Positions 24,169 through 34,327 are shown, counted from the first letter of the stretch. The stretch: 61,908 nt of DNA from Pelagicoccus sp. SDUM812003 (GCF_031127815.1 NZ_JARXHY010000022.1:1-61908); one strand, 5' to 3'. Translations and numbers: made by a program. The notes: a model not told the origin generated them from the letters alone.

Positions 24169-27100
24169 ATGCCCCAGATTGTTCGATTGATTCGGCGAGC
24201 GTTCGTACTCTTGGCTTCGCTGTCTGTTCTCCTATTTGGAATCGCTTCCATGCAGGATGCGCATGTCTTTGACCTGAAACAGGAGGACGCGGCGGTCGCT
24301 TTGAAGCGCTTTGCTAAGCAAGCGGAGGTCAGTATCATTTTTGATGCAGCCAGTGTGCGCGGTTATAAAACGAAGGCGGTAGTTGGTGAAATGACAACAG
24401 AGGAAGCTCTGATCACCCTTTTATCGGATAGTCCATTGTCTTATATATGCGATAGGGAGACAGGCGCTTTGGCTGTTGTAGTGGAGCAACCAACCAAGCC
24501 CTCTGGCGACGAAGCTCGCCGGATGGATGAACTGCAAGATACAACCCTGATGAAACAGAAAAACAAACCCCTGCGTAAATTCTTTGGTGGCCTGTTCGGC
24601 CTCGGCGCCGCGGTGGTCACTACCGTGGGCACCGCTCAGGACGCCAGTTCGGAGGAAGAGGTTTTTGAACTCTCCCCGTTTGAAGTGAAGCACTCTGAAA
24701 ACGACATTGGCTATTATTCGGAAAACACCCTCGCGGGCAGTCGTCTGAATAGCAGCATATCCGACCTGGCCTCTTCCATCACCGTGGTGACGGATCAGCA
24801 GCTGGAAGACACCGCCGCGGTCGACATCAACGACGTGTTTCTTTACGAAGCGAACACCGAGGGCCTAGGAAACTACACCGCCTACGGCGTCGACAAGAGC
24901 GGCGCCATCGACGACGTGGGAGCGGGCAAGAGCAACGGCAATATCGCCAGCGGTCCGGGAGTCGCCAATCGGGTGCGCGGTATCGCTCCAGCGGATACGG
25001 CGAGGGACTACTTCCCCAGCATCGCTCGCATCCCCTTCGACGCCTACAATACGCGAACCATCGAGATCAATCGCGGACCGAACTCCATTCTCTTCGGCCT
25101 AGGCAGCGCCGCGGGGATCGTGAACCAAAGCCAGGACAAGGCGGTGATCGGCGACGAGTTCGGCCGAGTCGAAGCCAGGATTGGAAGCTGGGGCGCGAAG
25201 CGTTTTGGCCTCAGCTACAACAAGCCGCTGCTGGACAACAAGCTAGCGGTATACGTCGCCGCCTTGCATGAGGAGAAGGGCTTCCGTCGCAAGCCATCGA
25301 AGGACGAGACGGATCGTCAGTACCTCTCGATCACGGCTCAGCCGTGGGAGAGGACCACCATTCGCGCGAACTACGAAAACTACGAGAACGAAGCCCAGCG
25401 CCCGAACAACGTGACGCCGCGCGATTTGGTGACTCCGTGGAGACAGGCCGGCAGCCCGGCGTGGAACCCGATCGAGCGGACGTACACCGTCAATGGCACG
25501 AGCTATGGTCCGATCGATTCGAACAGCGACTTGCCGGATGGTTTGGCTGTACCGTCCGGACGACCCCTCTTCGTCTTCGATCAAGGGGAGTTCCAGCAAG
25601 CCTACCAGCGTAGCCTATCCACCAACCCGAACGAGGTGAACGGAAATTCGGTCTACCGTATGCTGACCTCAAGCGGGTCGATCGACCAGCCGCTCTTCAT
25701 TTACCCAGGCGTGACCGATCAATCGGTCTACGATTGGGAGGAAATCAATATCGTATCGAGCAACGTGGGAAACAGCGACGCATCGATTGCCAGTTTCGAG
25801 CTGGATCAGCAGATCATGCCAAATCTGTATTTGAACCTTGGGTACTACGATGAAAGCTACGAGGCGAACAATAGCTACTTCATCGGCCAGCAAACTGGAG
25901 CGACCATTGAGATCGATCCCAATACCCATCTCTTGGATGGAAGCCCGAATCCCTATTTCGGACACCCCTTCGTTGAGATTCGCGAGCCGGACCGCTTTTT
26001 GCAGACGGAGAACAATACTGTGATGCGCGCCACTCTGGCCTATGAGCTCGATTTCACGGAGACGGATGGCATCACACGCCATCTCGGTTCGCATCGGGCG
26101 ATGGCCCTAGCGTCATCGCGAGAGTATGATAATACTGGATACCGATTCCGTCAGGTCACTCATTCCGACAACCCTTGGGTGAATCAGGAGAACCTGACCG
26201 CGGGCACAGGCGGAGCGGTCTATCGTCGGATGTATCTTGGAGGAGCGGACGGAAACGTTTCCTATTCCCCTGGCATCGTTATCAACGAGAATCGCAACTT
26301 TCAGATGCCTGTCGCCTATCCCGATAGCGCGGTGGCGGCGGATGCGAGCTTGGATAACTGGACTTGGACCACCGAATCGGTTCGTACCGACGAGACCTTG
26401 CACTTCGTATCCGGATCCAACGAACAGGAGACTGATTCGACAGCCTTCGTGCTGCAAAGCGCCTTCTGGGAGGACAGGATCGTCACGACTCTAGGCTGGC
26501 GCACGGACGACAATCGAGGACGTAGCTCCGTTTTCCCCACGATCGATCCTGCCACAGGGGAAGCGTATCCGGAGGACGTCGGGACTGAGTGGAACGATTG
26601 GCAGGAAGTGTCTGGAGACACTTCGACTGCGGGTATCGTCTTCAAGCCCACCGAGTGGTTGAATTTCCACTACAACGAGTCGGACAACTTCACGCCCGAA
26701 GGCGTGGTCTACGACATCTCCACTGGAGAACCGCTTCCGCTGCCGACGGGAGAAGGCAAGGACTGGGGCGTCGGAGTCAACCTCTTCGAGGGCAAGCTCT
26801 ACGCGAACCTGAACTTCTTCGAAACTGGACAGCTCAACTCCCGCGTTGGCGGCACTGGCACTTTCATTTGGCGCATGGGCTACTTCGACGAGGACTTCTT
26901 CGGCGATTGGGCCAGCTATGTGGCACAGGAGGAAGGGCTGGAGGGAGCGGCGGCTGAAGCCCGTGTCGCAGAGATTACCCAGTATCCAGAAAACTATGCG
27001 CAGTACAACGATTCGGTCCTGGGCACCAGCACGCTGGAGTCTGAGGGCGTGGAGCTGCAGGTGATTTACAACCCGCTTCCGAACTGGAACTTCAAGTTCA

Positions 27101-27765
27101 ACGTGGCCCAGCAGGAGACCGTGTTTAGCGATATCGCTCCAGAGTACTATCGCTGGCGCGAGGAGCGGCTCGCTCTCTGGCAGAGCGCTAGCTCCGATGC
27201 CTTGCCCGAGGGCTTCCAGAGCTTCTGGGATTACGACAACGACAACGCGCCGTTCGATATCGGCACCAAGCGCAATGCGCTGCATGGGGTTTTGAATACG
27301 CCGGAAAAGTGGTTCAATGCCAATGTCGATTCGCAGATGGCCTTGCAGACGACTCTTGCGGGTAAGGCCACGCCGGGACAGCGGGAATGGCGCTGGAACG
27401 CGATCACCAACTATCAGTTCATGAATGGTCCGCTGCAAGGAGTCGGCATAGGCGGCAGCGCTCGCTGGGAGGATAGCGCGATCATCGGCTACCTGGGCGC
27501 TCCTGCCGATCCTGACGGCGTCATTCGTAGGTTGGATGGTGACAAGCCAGTCTACTCCGGTGAGGAGTTCCACGTCGACCTGTGGGCCAGCTACACCATG
27601 CCAGTCATGTCGGACAAGGCGACCTTGAAGTTTCAGCTGAACGTGCGAGACGCTTTGGAGGATGGTGGCCTTCAGCCGATAGCGGTCAACCCGGACGGGC
27701 AAAAGACCGCCTTCCGCATCGTCGATCCGCGCCAGTTCTTCTTCACAACGAGTTTGGAATTCTAG
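24169..27765 (+). CDS. TonB-dependent receptor with N-terminal STN signalling domain
   Basis: A 1198-residue outer-membrane receptor. It has a signal peptide (LIRRAFVLLASLSVLLFGIAS) and an STN domain at about 32-105. It then shows an unusual basic/hydrophobic segment at 128-156 (MKQKNKPLRKFF, then GLFGLGAAVVTTVGTAQ) that looks like a second signal peptide. The Opitutia-type entry EVFELSPFEV follows, then the plug (TLAGSRLNSSISDLASSITVVT; IEINRGPNSILFGLGSAAG) and a long barrel ending in FFFTTSLEF with the terminal Phe. It should import a large or scarce ligand using TonB energy and report occupancy to FecR. The ligand is unknown. The ATG at 24550 is an alternative start that would remove STN. 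A hairpin follows at 27819-27844. Confidence 0.92.
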   Translation: MPQIVRLIRRAFVLLASLSVLLFGIASMQDAHVFDLKQEDAAVALKRFAKQAEVSIIFDAASVRGYKTKAVVGEMTTEEALITLLSDSPLSYICDRETGALAVVVEQPTKPSGDEARRMDELQDTTLMKQKNKPLRKFFGGLFGLGAAVVTTVGTAQDASSEEEVFELSPFEVKHSENDIGYYSENTLAGSRLNSSISDLASSITVVTDQQLEDTAAVDINDVFLYEANTEGLGNYTAYGVDKSGAIDDVGAGKSNGNIASGPGVANRVRGIAPADTARDYFPSIARIPFDAYNTRTIEINRGPNSILFGLGSAAGIVNQSQDKAVIGDEFGRVEARIGSWGAKRFGLSYNKPLLDNKLAVYVAALHEEKGFRRKPSKDETDRQYLSITAQPWERTTIRANYENYENEAQRPNNVTPRDLVTPWRQAGSPAWNPIERTYTVNGTSYGPIDSNSDLPDGLAVPSGRPLFVFDQGEFQQAYQRSLSTNPNEVNGNSVYRMLTSSGSIDQPLFIYPGVTDQSVYDWEEINIVSSNVGNSDASIASFELDQQIMPNLYLNLGYYDESYEANNSYFIGQQTGATIEIDPNTHLLDGSPNPYFGHPFVEIREPDRFLQTENNTVMRATLAYELDFTETDGITRHLGSHRAMALASSREYDNTGYRFRQVTHSDNPWVNQENLTAGTGGAVYRRMYLGGADGNVSYSPGIVINENRNFQMPVAYPDSAVAADASLDNWTWTTESVRTDETLHFVSGSNEQETDSTAFVLQSAFWEDRIVTTLGWRTDDNRGRSSVFPTIDPATGEAYPEDVGTEWNDWQEVSGDTSTAGIVFKPTEWLNFHYNESDNFTPEGVVYDISTGEPLPLPTGEGKDWGVGVNLFEGKLYANLNFFETGQLNSRVGGTGTFIWRMGYFDEDFFGDWASYVAQEEGLEGAAAEARVAEITQYPENYAQYNDSVLGTSTLESEGVELQVIYNPLPNWNFKFNVAQQETVFSDIAPEYYRWREERLALWQSASSDALPEGFQSFWDYDNDNAPFDIGTKRNALHGVLNTPEKWFNANVDSQMALQTTLAGKATPGQREWRWNAITNYQFMNGPLQGVGIGGSARWEDSAIIGYLGAPADPDGVIRRLDGDKPVYSGEEFHVDLWASYTMPVMSDKATLKFQLNVRDALEDGGLQPIAVNPDGQKTAFRIVDPRQFFFTTSLEF

Positions 27766-27818
27766 GGTGAAAGAAATCGATCCCAAGAGTAGTAGGTAGC
27801 ACAGAAATTGCGCTTACA

Positions 27819-27848
27819 GCGAAGGCCGCTTGCTCGGCCTTCGCTTTC
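27819..27848 (+). terminator. Rho-independent terminator after the TonB receptor gene
   Basis: The 10-bp perfect arms GCGAAGGCCG and CGGCCTTCGC with a 6-nt loop are followed by TTTCT. It lies 53 bp after the receptor stop. It also argues against translation of the next gene from the TTG at 27808. Confidence 0.8.
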
Positions 27849-27861
27849 TGCGTTTAGGACC

Positions 27862-30800
27862 ATGCGGATACGTTTCGAAGCAGCTTCAGATCCCGTCGTT
27901 CGGACCCTTCAGAGGGTCGCGTTCTTCTCCATGATCAGTTCCCTTGGAGGGGCTCAAGTGATAGAGAAGGCAAGGCTTTCGCAACCGAGCGCCCAAAAGT
28001 CGGATACCCTTTTCGAAGCGGTTGAGCGTGAGCGATCCGGCTTGATCGATCGCAATGACTATGCGGACCCGGACATGTGGGGAAAGCGCTTTCTCGAGTT
28101 CACCCTAGGCGCCATGGGGACCGGCGTCGCGATCGGCGACTACGATCGAGACGGGCTTCCAGACCTGTTTGTGGCCAGCAAGACGGAGTCGGACCGGTTG
28201 TTTCGGAACCTTGGCGATTTTCGCTTTGAAGACGTGACGGAGGAATCGGGCGTAGGAGGCGAAACGGGTGTGTGGACCCAGGGGGTTGCGTTTGCCGATG
28301 TGAACGGTGATGGATATCTCGACCTCTACGTCTGTCGTTTCGGAGCGCCTAATTTTCTGTATTTGAATAGCGGTGACGGCACCTTCGACGAGGTGGGCGA
28401 GGAAGCGGGCGTGGCCGTAACGAGTTCGAGTGGTATGGCGTCGTTCAGCGACTATGATCGAGATGGCGACTTGGATTTCTATCTTCTAACGAACCTTTTC
28501 GACATTCGAGAGAATCCGAGCGGCGAGCCGGATCTGCTCTTTCGCAACCGGGGAGACGGGACCTTCGAGGATGTCACGCAGGCCGCAGGCATCGAAGGCG
28601 TGGGACAGGGGCACTCCGCGACATGGATGGACTACAACGCCGACGGCTGGCCCGATTTGTACGTGGCGAACGATTTTACGCCTGCCGACAAACTGTATCA
28701 CAATACTGGGGACGGACGCTTTGTGGACGTCTTAGGCTACGTGGTATCGCGCACGCCGAATTCCTCAATGGGCGCTGACATAGCGGATCTGAACGGAGAT
28801 GGTTTGATCGATTTCATGGTAGCTGACATGGCCACGACCACGCACGAAAAGGACATGCGCGGCATGGTGCATGGGCGAGAGGAGGCGACGGATCCTGTTT
28901 CGAACCCCTTCGCTGCCCAGCAATACCCGAGAAACGCGGTCTACCTGAACTCCGGCATGGGACCCTTCGCGGAAGGAGCGCAGGCCATGGGGCTGGCTGC
29001 TACGGATTGGACCTGGTCGCTGCGTTTCGAAGATTTCGATAACGATGGTTGGACCGATCTGCACGTCACCAACGGCATGGTGCGCGAGCTCCACAATACG
29101 GACTTGATGAGGACGCTCCGATCGGCCAAGTCGCCTCAGCAACGCGTAGCGGTGGTGAAATCGAGTCCTCCGCTGAGCGAGAGAAATCTCAGCTATCGCA
29201 ATCTTGGCGATCTACGTTTCGAGGAAGTCGGCGCTGAATGGGGGCTCGATGAAATGGGAATCAGTTTCGGAGCCGCGACGGGCGACCTCGACTGTGATGG
29301 GGACCTCGATCTGGTGTACGCCAACTACAAGAAAGGCGTGAGCATGCTTCGAAACGGGTCGCAGAAAGGAGGGCGAATTGTGCTGGAGCTCGAAGGGGAT
29401 GGCTCAAACCGTTACGGCATCGGAGCCTTGGTCACCGTAGAAACGTCGATCGGCTCGCAGACCAAAGCGCTGTCGCTATCCCGTGGATACGCCTCGACGA
29501 GTGAGCCGATTCTGCACTTCGGACTTGGAGAAGCGCATAAGGCGGATCGCGTCGTGGTACGCTGGCCGAGCGGGAACGTACAGGAGATAGGTGAACTGCC
29601 CGCCGGATACCGATATTGTATCAAAGAAGAGAATACTAGGATTCGGGAAGAGGAGAGGAGGGCGGAACCACTTTTTTCCGAAATGAGTCGCGCTATCGGC
29701 TTGCTTCATCGAAGCCGCGAAGGATTCCTCTTCGAGCGCAAGGACCAGCCGTTTCTTCCTCGCCGTCACAATCGAATCGGACCGGCGCTGGCGATCGGGG
29801 AATTGCATGGGCGGGGCGGCGGGTCCGTCGTCGTTGGCGGAACGTCTCTGGATCCGCTGACGATTTTCGAGTTGAAGCCGGAAGGCGCTTCGGTGGAGCA
29901 AACGCCGTTCCGCATCGGAGATCCGAGGGTGAACGACGGACCCGTGCTCATCTTCGATGCGGATGGCGACGGTTGGAACGATCTCTTGGTCACAAAGGGC
30001 GGAGTGGCTGCCCCATCCGGGGATGCAAGCTATCAGCCGTGGCTGCTGCTCAACGATGGAGCGGGAAACTTCGACTCCTCGCGAACCTACGCTCTGCCGG
30101 ACTTCCCGGTCAGCGTGGGAGCGGCGGCGGTGGCGGATTACGATCGCGACGGAGACCTGGATCTGTTTCTCGGCGGCAGGGTGGAGCCAGGCGACTACCC
30201 GATGTCTCCTCGCAGCGCCTTGTGGGAGAATGAAAGCGGCGCGTTTTCGAGCGCCGGGGCGAAACTGCTCGGCGAGACGGATCACCTCGGGATGGTGACC
30301 GACGCGCTCTGGTCGGACGTCGATCGCGATGGCTGGCAGGACCTTATCGTGGTGACGAAATTGGGAGCAGTCCGCTGCTTTCGCAATGCGCAAGGCTCAG
30401 GCTTCGTGGAGGCGAGCGAGGATTGGGGATTCGATACGGCGGGCTTGGGAGCATGGAATTCCATCGTCGCAGCGGACTTCAATTCCGATGGGCGCATGGA
30501 CTATGCGCTGGGCAACGATGGGCTGAACACTCCGTATAGGGCATCAAAGGCGGAACCTGCGGTCCTGCTCTACGGAGCGTTTCAGGCGGGAGGAAAGAAG
30601 CATCTGATCGAAGGGAAGTACGAGGACGGGACGCTCTATCCGGTTCGAACTTGGGATGTATTGAAAAAACGAGTACCCGGGCTGCAGGAGAGGTTTTCGG
30701 GAAATGACGCTTACGCCAAGGCTTCGTTGGAACAGGTGGTTGGCGAAAGGTTCCTGCAATCGTCGCATAGATTCGAAGTGACGGAGCTTCGAAGTGGCGT

Positions 30801-31434
30801 GTTGATGAGCTCGCCCTCAGGGCGGCATCAGTTTCAGCCCTTCCCCCTGTTGGCGCAGTTCGCTCCCTTTCAAGGAATCGCAGCTGGGGATTTCGACGGG
30901 GATGGATGGGATGATCTATACGCCTTGCAGAACGACTTTTCACCGATTCCCAGCGTGGGACGGTACGATGGCGGATTGAGTCAGCTTTTACGGGGCGATG
31001 GAGCCGGAGGTTTTGTTGCGGTCGCAACGCAACGTAGTGGATTGCTGGTGACAGGTGACGCGAGGGCCCTTTGTCTGACGGATATCGACGATGATGGAAG
31101 GCCGGACTTTCTGCTCACCAGAAACCATAGCAGCGTGCTGGCTTATCGAAATCAGGCGAAACCGGAGGGCGGCACCCTGCGAATCGAGCTCAAGGGTAGA
31201 CCAGGAAACGCCATGGCGATCGGCTCGTTGCTGGCGTTGAGCGATGGCGGAGGTTGGTCTCAGATTCGGGAACTCAGCTGCGGAGGAGGCGGGCTGGGGG
31301 CGTCCAGTCGGTACGTTTTCTTCGGATTGCCCGCAGGGGCGTCGGAACTGGAGCTGATGCTGCGCTGGCCCGATGGTCATGTGGATCGCCGAGCGCTCGA
31401 TCCCGGCCAGCGAATCCTGACCATAGAGCGTTAG
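27862..31434 (+). CDS. VCBS/FG-GAP repeat protein with two ASPIC/UnbV domains
   Basis: A 1190-residue exported protein related to CRTAC1. After a signal-like N terminus it contains at least ten FG-GAP/VCBS calcium-binding loops of the DxDxDGxxD type (GDYDRDGLPDLFVA, ADVNGDGYLDLYV, SDYDRDGDLDFYL, ADLNGDGLIDFMVA, GDFDGDGWDDLYAL and others). These fold as a propeller. ASPIC/UnbV domains occur at about 517-577 (YGIGALVTVE to VVVRWPSGNVQEI) and 1118-1177 (ending LRWPDGHVDRR). Such proteins are secreted or surface-bound and of unknown biochemical role. Its place behind a TonB receptor suggests a SusD-like or ligand-binding partner (inference). I use the ATG at 27862, since the TTG at 27808 overlaps a terminator. 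It ends 21 bp from a convergent gene. Confidence 0.88.
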   Translation: MRIRFEAASDPVVRTLQRVAFFSMISSLGGAQVIEKARLSQPSAQKSDTLFEAVERERSGLIDRNDYADPDMWGKRFLEFTLGAMGTGVAIGDYDRDGLPDLFVASKTESDRLFRNLGDFRFEDVTEESGVGGETGVWTQGVAFADVNGDGYLDLYVCRFGAPNFLYLNSGDGTFDEVGEEAGVAVTSSSGMASFSDYDRDGDLDFYLLTNLFDIRENPSGEPDLLFRNRGDGTFEDVTQAAGIEGVGQGHSATWMDYNADGWPDLYVANDFTPADKLYHNTGDGRFVDVLGYVVSRTPNSSMGADIADLNGDGLIDFMVADMATTTHEKDMRGMVHGREEATDPVSNPFAAQQYPRNAVYLNSGMGPFAEGAQAMGLAATDWTWSLRFEDFDNDGWTDLHVTNGMVRELHNTDLMRTLRSAKSPQQRVAVVKSSPPLSERNLSYRNLGDLRFEEVGAEWGLDEMGISFGAATGDLDCDGDLDLVYANYKKGVSMLRNGSQKGGRIVLELEGDGSNRYGIGALVTVETSIGSQTKALSLSRGYASTSEPILHFGLGEAHKADRVVVRWPSGNVQEIGELPAGYRYCIKEENTRIREEERRAEPLFSEMSRAIGLLHRSREGFLFERKDQPFLPRRHNRIGPALAIGELHGRGGGSVVVGGTSLDPLTIFELKPEGASVEQTPFRIGDPRVNDGPVLIFDADGDGWNDLLVTKGGVAAPSGDASYQPWLLLNDGAGNFDSSRTYALPDFPVSVGAAAVADYDRDGDLDLFLGGRVEPGDYPMSPRSALWENESGAFSSAGAKLLGETDHLGMVTDALWSDVDRDGWQDLIVVTKLGAVRCFRNAQGSGFVEASEDWGFDTAGLGAWNSIVAADFNSDGRMDYALGNDGLNTPYRASKAEPAVLLYGAFQAGGKKHLIEGKYEDGTLYPVRTWDVLKKRVPGLQERFSGNDAYAKASLEQVVGERFLQSSHRFEVTELRSGVLMSSPSGRHQFQPFPLLAQFAPFQGIAAGDFDGDGWDDLYALQNDFSPIPSVGRYDGGLSQLLRGDGAGGFVAVATQRSGLLVTGDARALCLTDIDDDGRPDFLLTRNHSSVLAYRNQAKPEGGTLRIELKGRPGNAMAIGSLLALSDGGGWSQIRELSCGGGGLGASSRYVFFGLPAGASELELMLRWPDGHVDRRALDPGQRILTIER

Positions 31435-31455
31435 GGAAGATTGGCTGCCGCCCAT

Positions 31456-32187
31456 CTATACGACCCATCGTCGCGGGGCGAGCTCCGCGACCAAGGGCAG
31501 GTGGTCCGAGGCGTAGCGAAAGGGTTCGCTTTGTTCCGTGCCGATGGTTTGCACGATGCCGCGAGGACGAGCGAAGATGTGGTCGAGAGAGAAAAGGGGA
31601 AACGTGCTGGGAAAGCTGCGAAAGCTCGCGGTGGCGCCGAACCGGTTTTCGAGCTTTGAGAGGATCGAGGACCGCGGCAGCCATTCGTTGAGGTCTCCCA
31701 TCAGGACAAGAGGTCGGCGTAGGCTAGCTCGATGGAAGGCGTTGCCCCAGCGTTTGAAAAGGATTGCCAGCTGCAGGTTGCGTTCCGTTCGGCTAAGCCC
31801 GAGGTGAGTCGCGGTGAGATCGAGCTTGAGGCTTGGCATCTCGATGGTGGCCCGGATGGCTCCGCGCGGCTCGCGTCCCGGCACGCTGAGGTCGATGCGC
31901 TGCAGGTTTTTCAGAGGCCACTTCGAAAGCAGCACGTTTCCGTAGTCGCCTCGTTCCGGATGGTGAAGAGTTGGACCGTATGCGACATGAGGATACGCGG
32001 ACTCGTGCAGCGCGGCCAAAAACTGGCGTTGCTTGTCGGTTTCATCGTAGACTTCCTGCAGGGCGACCACATCGGCCGCGCAGTGGTTCAGCAGATCCAG
32101 AATGGGGCGGAAGTCGTATTGGCCGTTGGTTCCGATGCAACCGTGAATGTTGTAGGTTAGGAGTCGGACCAGATTCCTTTTAGGCAT
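31456..32187 (-). CDS. Endonuclease/exonuclease/phosphatase family protein
   Basis: A 243-residue Mg2+-dependent phosphodiesterase-type protein. It shows the family signature in order: LLTYNIHG near the start, VVALQEVYDE (metal-binding Glu), DLTATHLGLS (catalytic His), VLMGDLNEW (Asp/Asn pair) and YASDHLPLVAEL (C-terminal Asp-His). There is no signal peptide. Its ATG lies 8 nt inside the upstream phospholipase D gene, so they form one operon; family members beside PLD genes may act on phospholipids or inositol phosphates rather than DNA. The exact substrate is unknown. An upstream in-frame ATG at 32220 is less likely because it adds residues without family similarity. Confidence 0.88.
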   Translation of the reverse strand: MPKRNLVRLLTYNIHGCIGTNGQYDFRPILDLLNHCAADVVALQEVYDETDKQRQFLAALHESAYPHVAYGPTLHHPERGDYGNVLLSKWPLKNLQRIDLSVPGREPRGAIRATIEMPSLKLDLTATHLGLSRTERNLQLAILFKRWGNAFHRASLRRPLVLMGDLNEWLPRSSILSKLENRFGATASFRSFPSTFPLFSLDHIFARPRGIVQTIGTEQSEPFRYASDHLPLVAELAPRRWVV

Positions 32188-34327
32188 GGCTAGGCGGGGA
32201 TTGCTCGCGATTGGCTCCAAGCGATTTTCTCAAATAGCTCATTCCTAGTACTAGAATTCCCACTACGAGGAGGAGACTGAGGGTGGTGCCCCAGCTCGGG
32301 TTTCGAGCGGTTGCCTCGATTCGATTCGCGAGCAGCACCACCATGCACATGCCAGGGGCCATGCCGAGGATGGTGCCGATCAGGTATTCCTTGAATTTCA
32401 AGTGGGAGGCGCCCGCTACCATGTTGACCATGAAAAAGGGAGCGATGGGCAGGAGACGGACGAAGGCCACGGATCGGAAGCTGCGCTCGCCCAACTTGCG
32501 GCTGACCGCGTCCACTGCTCCCGAGCCAAGCTTGCGAATGAGAGGTTTGCCGAGTGCGTGCCCGAGAGCGAAGCCGATGCAGCTGCTTACGATGGCGCCG
32601 CTGACGCCGTAGGTGATGGCGAAGCGCGAGCCCATGACCACTGCCACCGTTATCAGCATGGCGTTGAGCGGAATGCCAGCGGTGCCGCCGAAGGTGAATA
32701 GGCAGAAGGCGATCAAAGGCGCCCAGGGGCTTTCGGAGAGAGACTCCGTAAACGCGATGGCTTCCTCCTTGCCGAAGTAGCTTCCCCATGCCCAGTAGAT
32801 GCCTAGCCCGAGCAGGGCGGCGCATGACAGGGAGACGAAGAGAGTGAGGACGTTTTTCCAGGTCCGCGAGCGCTCCTGCTTGTCCAGGTTCTTCTGAATG
32901 AGAAACTCCGGGTCGATCGGATCCTCCGGATCCAGGAGTTGAGTGTCGGCGAGGCTTCGTTTCAGCTGCGAGTCGCAGCCGTAGGACAGGGGCTGCAGGT
33001 TTCGCTGACCGGACTTCCGACTGAAGGCGTCGAAGCAGCTCGCAAGCGACGCCTCCTTTTCCTCGGCCTCCTGCCAAGCCTTTGGCTCCGCGGAAAAATG
33101 CTGCGCGATGAGCGTTTGACGGAACGAGGCGATCGAATCGTTGGTTTTTTCGAAAGCCAGGCTGAAATCGATTTCCGAGTCTACGCTCATGGATCGATTG
33201 CTGAGGTTCGAGGAGCCGATCTTCAGTATCCTATCATCCACTACGATGAGCTTAGCGTGGACGTAGATCGCTTGCGACTTGTCACGCTCGCCCTGGGTAA
33301 GCGGGTAGTACACGCGAAGCCGGTCGTAGGTATCCGCTTCCTTGAGTCGCTCCAGCAGGCGGTCTCTGAGCAGTCCGACTGTGCTTTCCACCAGCCAACC
33401 GCTGGTGTCGAGCGGCAGCACTAGGATGATCTCCGGTCCGTCCTTTTCCTTGAGACGTTCTGCCAGAGCCACGCAGAGCGACTCGGAGGAGAAGTATTGG
33501 TTTTCTATGTAGATGAATGATTTAGCGGCTGCGAAGAGATCGAGGTGGAGCTGATGGATCTGCGAAGGCGAGTCCAAGGGAGAGGCCTCGGTTTTCGAGA
33601 GGGAGAGCGGCACGTTTTCGAAACGCTTGTCCAAGTCCTCGGGCCATATGTCGTGTCTTTGGTCCTTGGGGAGAGCGGACAGGTTCGACCCTGTGGCGTG
33701 TAGCCATCGCTCGGATACGACCTCCTGCAGAGCGTCCACCACCTCGCCAGTCATTGCGGCGTGGATATCGTGATAGGGCATGTACGGTTTGCCGTCGGGG
33801 TTGACGCGGTCCGGGTCCTCGAAGCGGTGTTCGATGCGATCCCACCGCGAGATACTGACATCGGTGCCTCCGCAGAAGGCGATGGAGTCGTCGATGGTGA
33901 CGATTTTCTGGTGATGGGACGCTCCGGTAGGGGCGGTTTCGTCGGAGACGAAATGAAGGCGCGGATGCGGATTGTTTAGCCAGTTGGAGAAGATCTTCCA
34001 CTCCCGCTCCTGCAGGTAGATCAAGGCGTAGTCCCAGACTAGCAGGTAGGCTTCGAGGTCCTCTCTTTCTTCGAGCAAGGCGTTGAGCAGCGGTCCGATT
34101 TCGGTGGGATAACCGTCGTCCGCTTCCTGGTGCAACAATTCGGTCTGGCTGTGGAACTCCCAGGCTACGATGCAGATGCGCCGTTGAGCCTTGAGCAAAG
34201 CGGAACGAAGAACGGCGAAGTAGGGGGCGGCGTCCACTAGAGGCGTGAACGCTTCGGCATTTGCGGTTTTCCAGATCGCTGCGTTGGAAGCGAAATCGGG
34301 AGGCGCGTCTCGGGGGGAGCTAGGCAT
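32180..34327 (-). CDS. Phospholipase D-like protein fused to a VTT (DedA/TVP38-like) membrane domain
   Basis: A 715-residue fusion. The N-terminal two thirds is a PLD-superfamily enzyme with both HKD motifs: HQKIVTIDD near 139-147 and VHAKLIVVDD near 360, each followed by its GG/GS-S/N partner (CGGTD, IGSSNLSNRS). From about 470 a span leads into a VTT domain (FGGTAGIPLNAMLI; FVRLLPIAPFFMVNMVAGAS) of five or so helices. It probably works on phospholipid head groups (phosphatidyl transfer or hydrolysis, possibly cardiolipin-like chemistry) with the VTT part moving lipid across the membrane; that combination is inference. The start overlaps the end of fumC by 8 nt, and its stop overlaps the EEP gene by 8 nt. 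Confidence 0.87.
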   Translation of the reverse strand: MPSSPRDAPPDFASNAAIWKTANAEAFTPLVDAAPYFAVLRSALLKAQRRICIVAWEFHSQTELLHQEADDGYPTEIGPLLNALLEEREDLEAYLLVWDYALIYLQEREWKIFSNWLNNPHPRLHFVSDETAPTGASHHQKIVTIDDSIAFCGGTDVSISRWDRIEHRFEDPDRVNPDGKPYMPYHDIHAAMTGEVVDALQEVVSERWLHATGSNLSALPKDQRHDIWPEDLDKRFENVPLSLSKTEASPLDSPSQIHQLHLDLFAAAKSFIYIENQYFSSESLCVALAERLKEKDGPEIILVLPLDTSGWLVESTVGLLRDRLLERLKEADTYDRLRVYYPLTQGERDKSQAIYVHAKLIVVDDRILKIGSSNLSNRSMSVDSEIDFSLAFEKTNDSIASFRQTLIAQHFSAEPKAWQEAEEKEASLASCFDAFSRKSGQRNLQPLSYGCDSQLKRSLADTQLLDPEDPIDPEFLIQKNLDKQERSRTWKNVLTLFVSLSCAALLGLGIYWAWGSYFGKEEAIAFTESLSESPWAPLIAFCLFTFGGTAGIPLNAMLITVAVVMGSRFAITYGVSGAIVSSCIGFALGHALGKPLIRKLGSGAVDAVSRKLGERSFRSVAFVRLLPIAPFFMVNMVAGASHLKFKEYLIGTILGMAPGMCMVVLLANRIEATARNPSWGTTLSLLLVVGILVLGMSYLRKSLGANREQSPPSHA

